Assembly (NCBI GenBank): GCA_008081325.1
Contig: VMCO01000117.1
Location: 1-6,037, forward strand
DNA length: 6,037 bases
Reading direction: 5' to 3'
DNA from: Flavobacteriaceae bacterium
Lineage (GTDB): Bacteria; Bacteroidota; Bacteroidia; Flavobacteriales; Flavobacteriaceae
Shown here: positions 5,536 through 6,037 of the stretch, in pieces
Layout: the number at the start of each line of letters is the position of its first letter
Numbering within the stretch: the stretch's first letter is position 1
The notes under the pieces: model-generated
What the model was told of the DNA's origin: nothing
Database searches by the model: none
Seen by the model: the letters and a program-made list of their open reading frames with translations, nothing else
Position numbers and translations under genes: made by a program

Positions 5536-6037
5536 CGCTAATTCATTATAATTTTTTGCAATAAGCACTTCATCGTCGGAGCCTGACCTCAAAGATTTAT
5601 TAAAATAGTGTACAGCTAACGAATCATATAGTTTAAGTGAATCTTCAAGGGTTTTATTTAAATTCTTTTTTTTCAAATTCAATATTGCGGTTTGATAATA
5701 AATAATATCTAGGAAATTATTGTTTTCAAAGTTCTCTGAAAGCTCTGTTAATTCTAAAATAGAGTTGTCTATTGAATCTGAAATAACAGATCTGTTAATA
5801 TAAGACTGAACGTAAAATTTTCTTGGTGTCTTTCTGTGTAGATCTATAATTTGAGTATATAGGTCAGATGCTGTGTCTTTAACCTTTAACTCTTGATAAA
5901 GCTGTGCTAGTAAAAACGTATTCCGGGGGTTTTTCTTTATATTTTTAAACTGGATATTTGACTTTTTCAGGTAGTATGTTGCACTATCAATTTGCTGTGT
6001 GTTTATAAAAGCTTGTGCTAGGTAAGAATTCGCTAAT
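5533..6037 (-). CDS. sprE: SprE/PorW, middle TPR region ending at a premature TAA (runs off right edge)
   Basis: An open frame of 167 codons enters from the right edge and ends at TAA 5533-5535. It is a helical TPR array: LANSYLAQAFINTQQIDSA, then NPRNTFLLAQLYQELKVKDTA, then FLDIIYYQTAILNLKKKN, then SLAVHYFNKSLRSG and finally AKNYNELA just before the stop. Spacing of the Tyr/Leu/Ala positions is TPR-like, and the segment order matches the middle of SprE/PorW as I know it. The next in-frame codons (LNFLNKEYLKAGLYYDSTL) complete the helix pair begun by YNELA, so the stop falls inside a repeat. About 230 N-terminal residues, including the expected lipoprotein signal, would lie beyond the window if the protein is near the usual 870 residues. 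Confidence 0.75.
   Translation of the reverse strand, partial: LANSYLAQAFINTQQIDSATYYLKKSNIQFKNIKKNPRNTFLLAQLYQELKVKDTASDLYTQIIDLHRKTPRKFYVQSYINRSVISDSIDNSILELTELSENFENNNFLDIIYYQTAILNLKKKNLNKTLEDSLKLYDSLAVHYFNKSLRSGSDDEVLIAKNYNELA

Overview
This is an AT-rich stretch of a Bacteroidota chromosome, most likely from a member of the Flavobacteriales. The pointers are the gene order (sprE/porW, bactofilin, atpZ, small AtpI-position membrane protein, atpB-E-F-H-A), an ATP synthase subunit a with a signal peptide and a long periplasmic N-terminal region, the lack of clear Shine-Dalgarno sequences, and a Bacteroidota-type promoter (TTTG, 19 nt, TAnnTTTG) ahead of atpB. Every supported gene is on the minus strand, so the window is read from right to left, and both outermost genes run off the ends.

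Right part (4105-6037): most of a gene for the type IX secretion/gliding lipoprotein SprE (PorW), a TPR protein. Its frame is cut by a single in-frame TAA at 5533-5535. Recognisable SprE/PorW sequence continues without a frame change on both sides of the stop, so this looks like one gene with a nonsense codon (mutation, polymorphism or sequence error) and not two genes. Next is a bactofilin (3705-4094), whose lysine/glutamate-rich tail overlaps the start of atpZ by 44 nt.

Middle (3141-3748): two small membrane proteins, AtpZ (one hairpin of two membrane segments) and a four-segment protein in the place where atpI is usual. They are joined by an ATGA overlap. A gap of 83 nt before atpB holds a weak hairpin and a good promoter candidate.

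Left part (1-3057): atpB (a), atpE (c), atpF (b), atpH (delta) and the first 217 codons of atpA (alpha), tightly packed and intact. Together they encode most of the Fo sector, the peripheral stalk and the start of the F1 head of a proton-type ATP synthase. Genes for gamma, beta and epsilon are not in the window; in Bacteroidota beta and epsilon are commonly encoded at a separate locus.

Apart from the interrupted sprE, this is a conserved housekeeping region. I see no mobile element, CRISPR array, tRNA or rRNA, and no convincing new system. The points worth a second look are the nonsense codon, the atpZ/bactofilin overlap, the atpB promoter, and the recurring linkage of a secretion motor gene to the ATP synthase genes.
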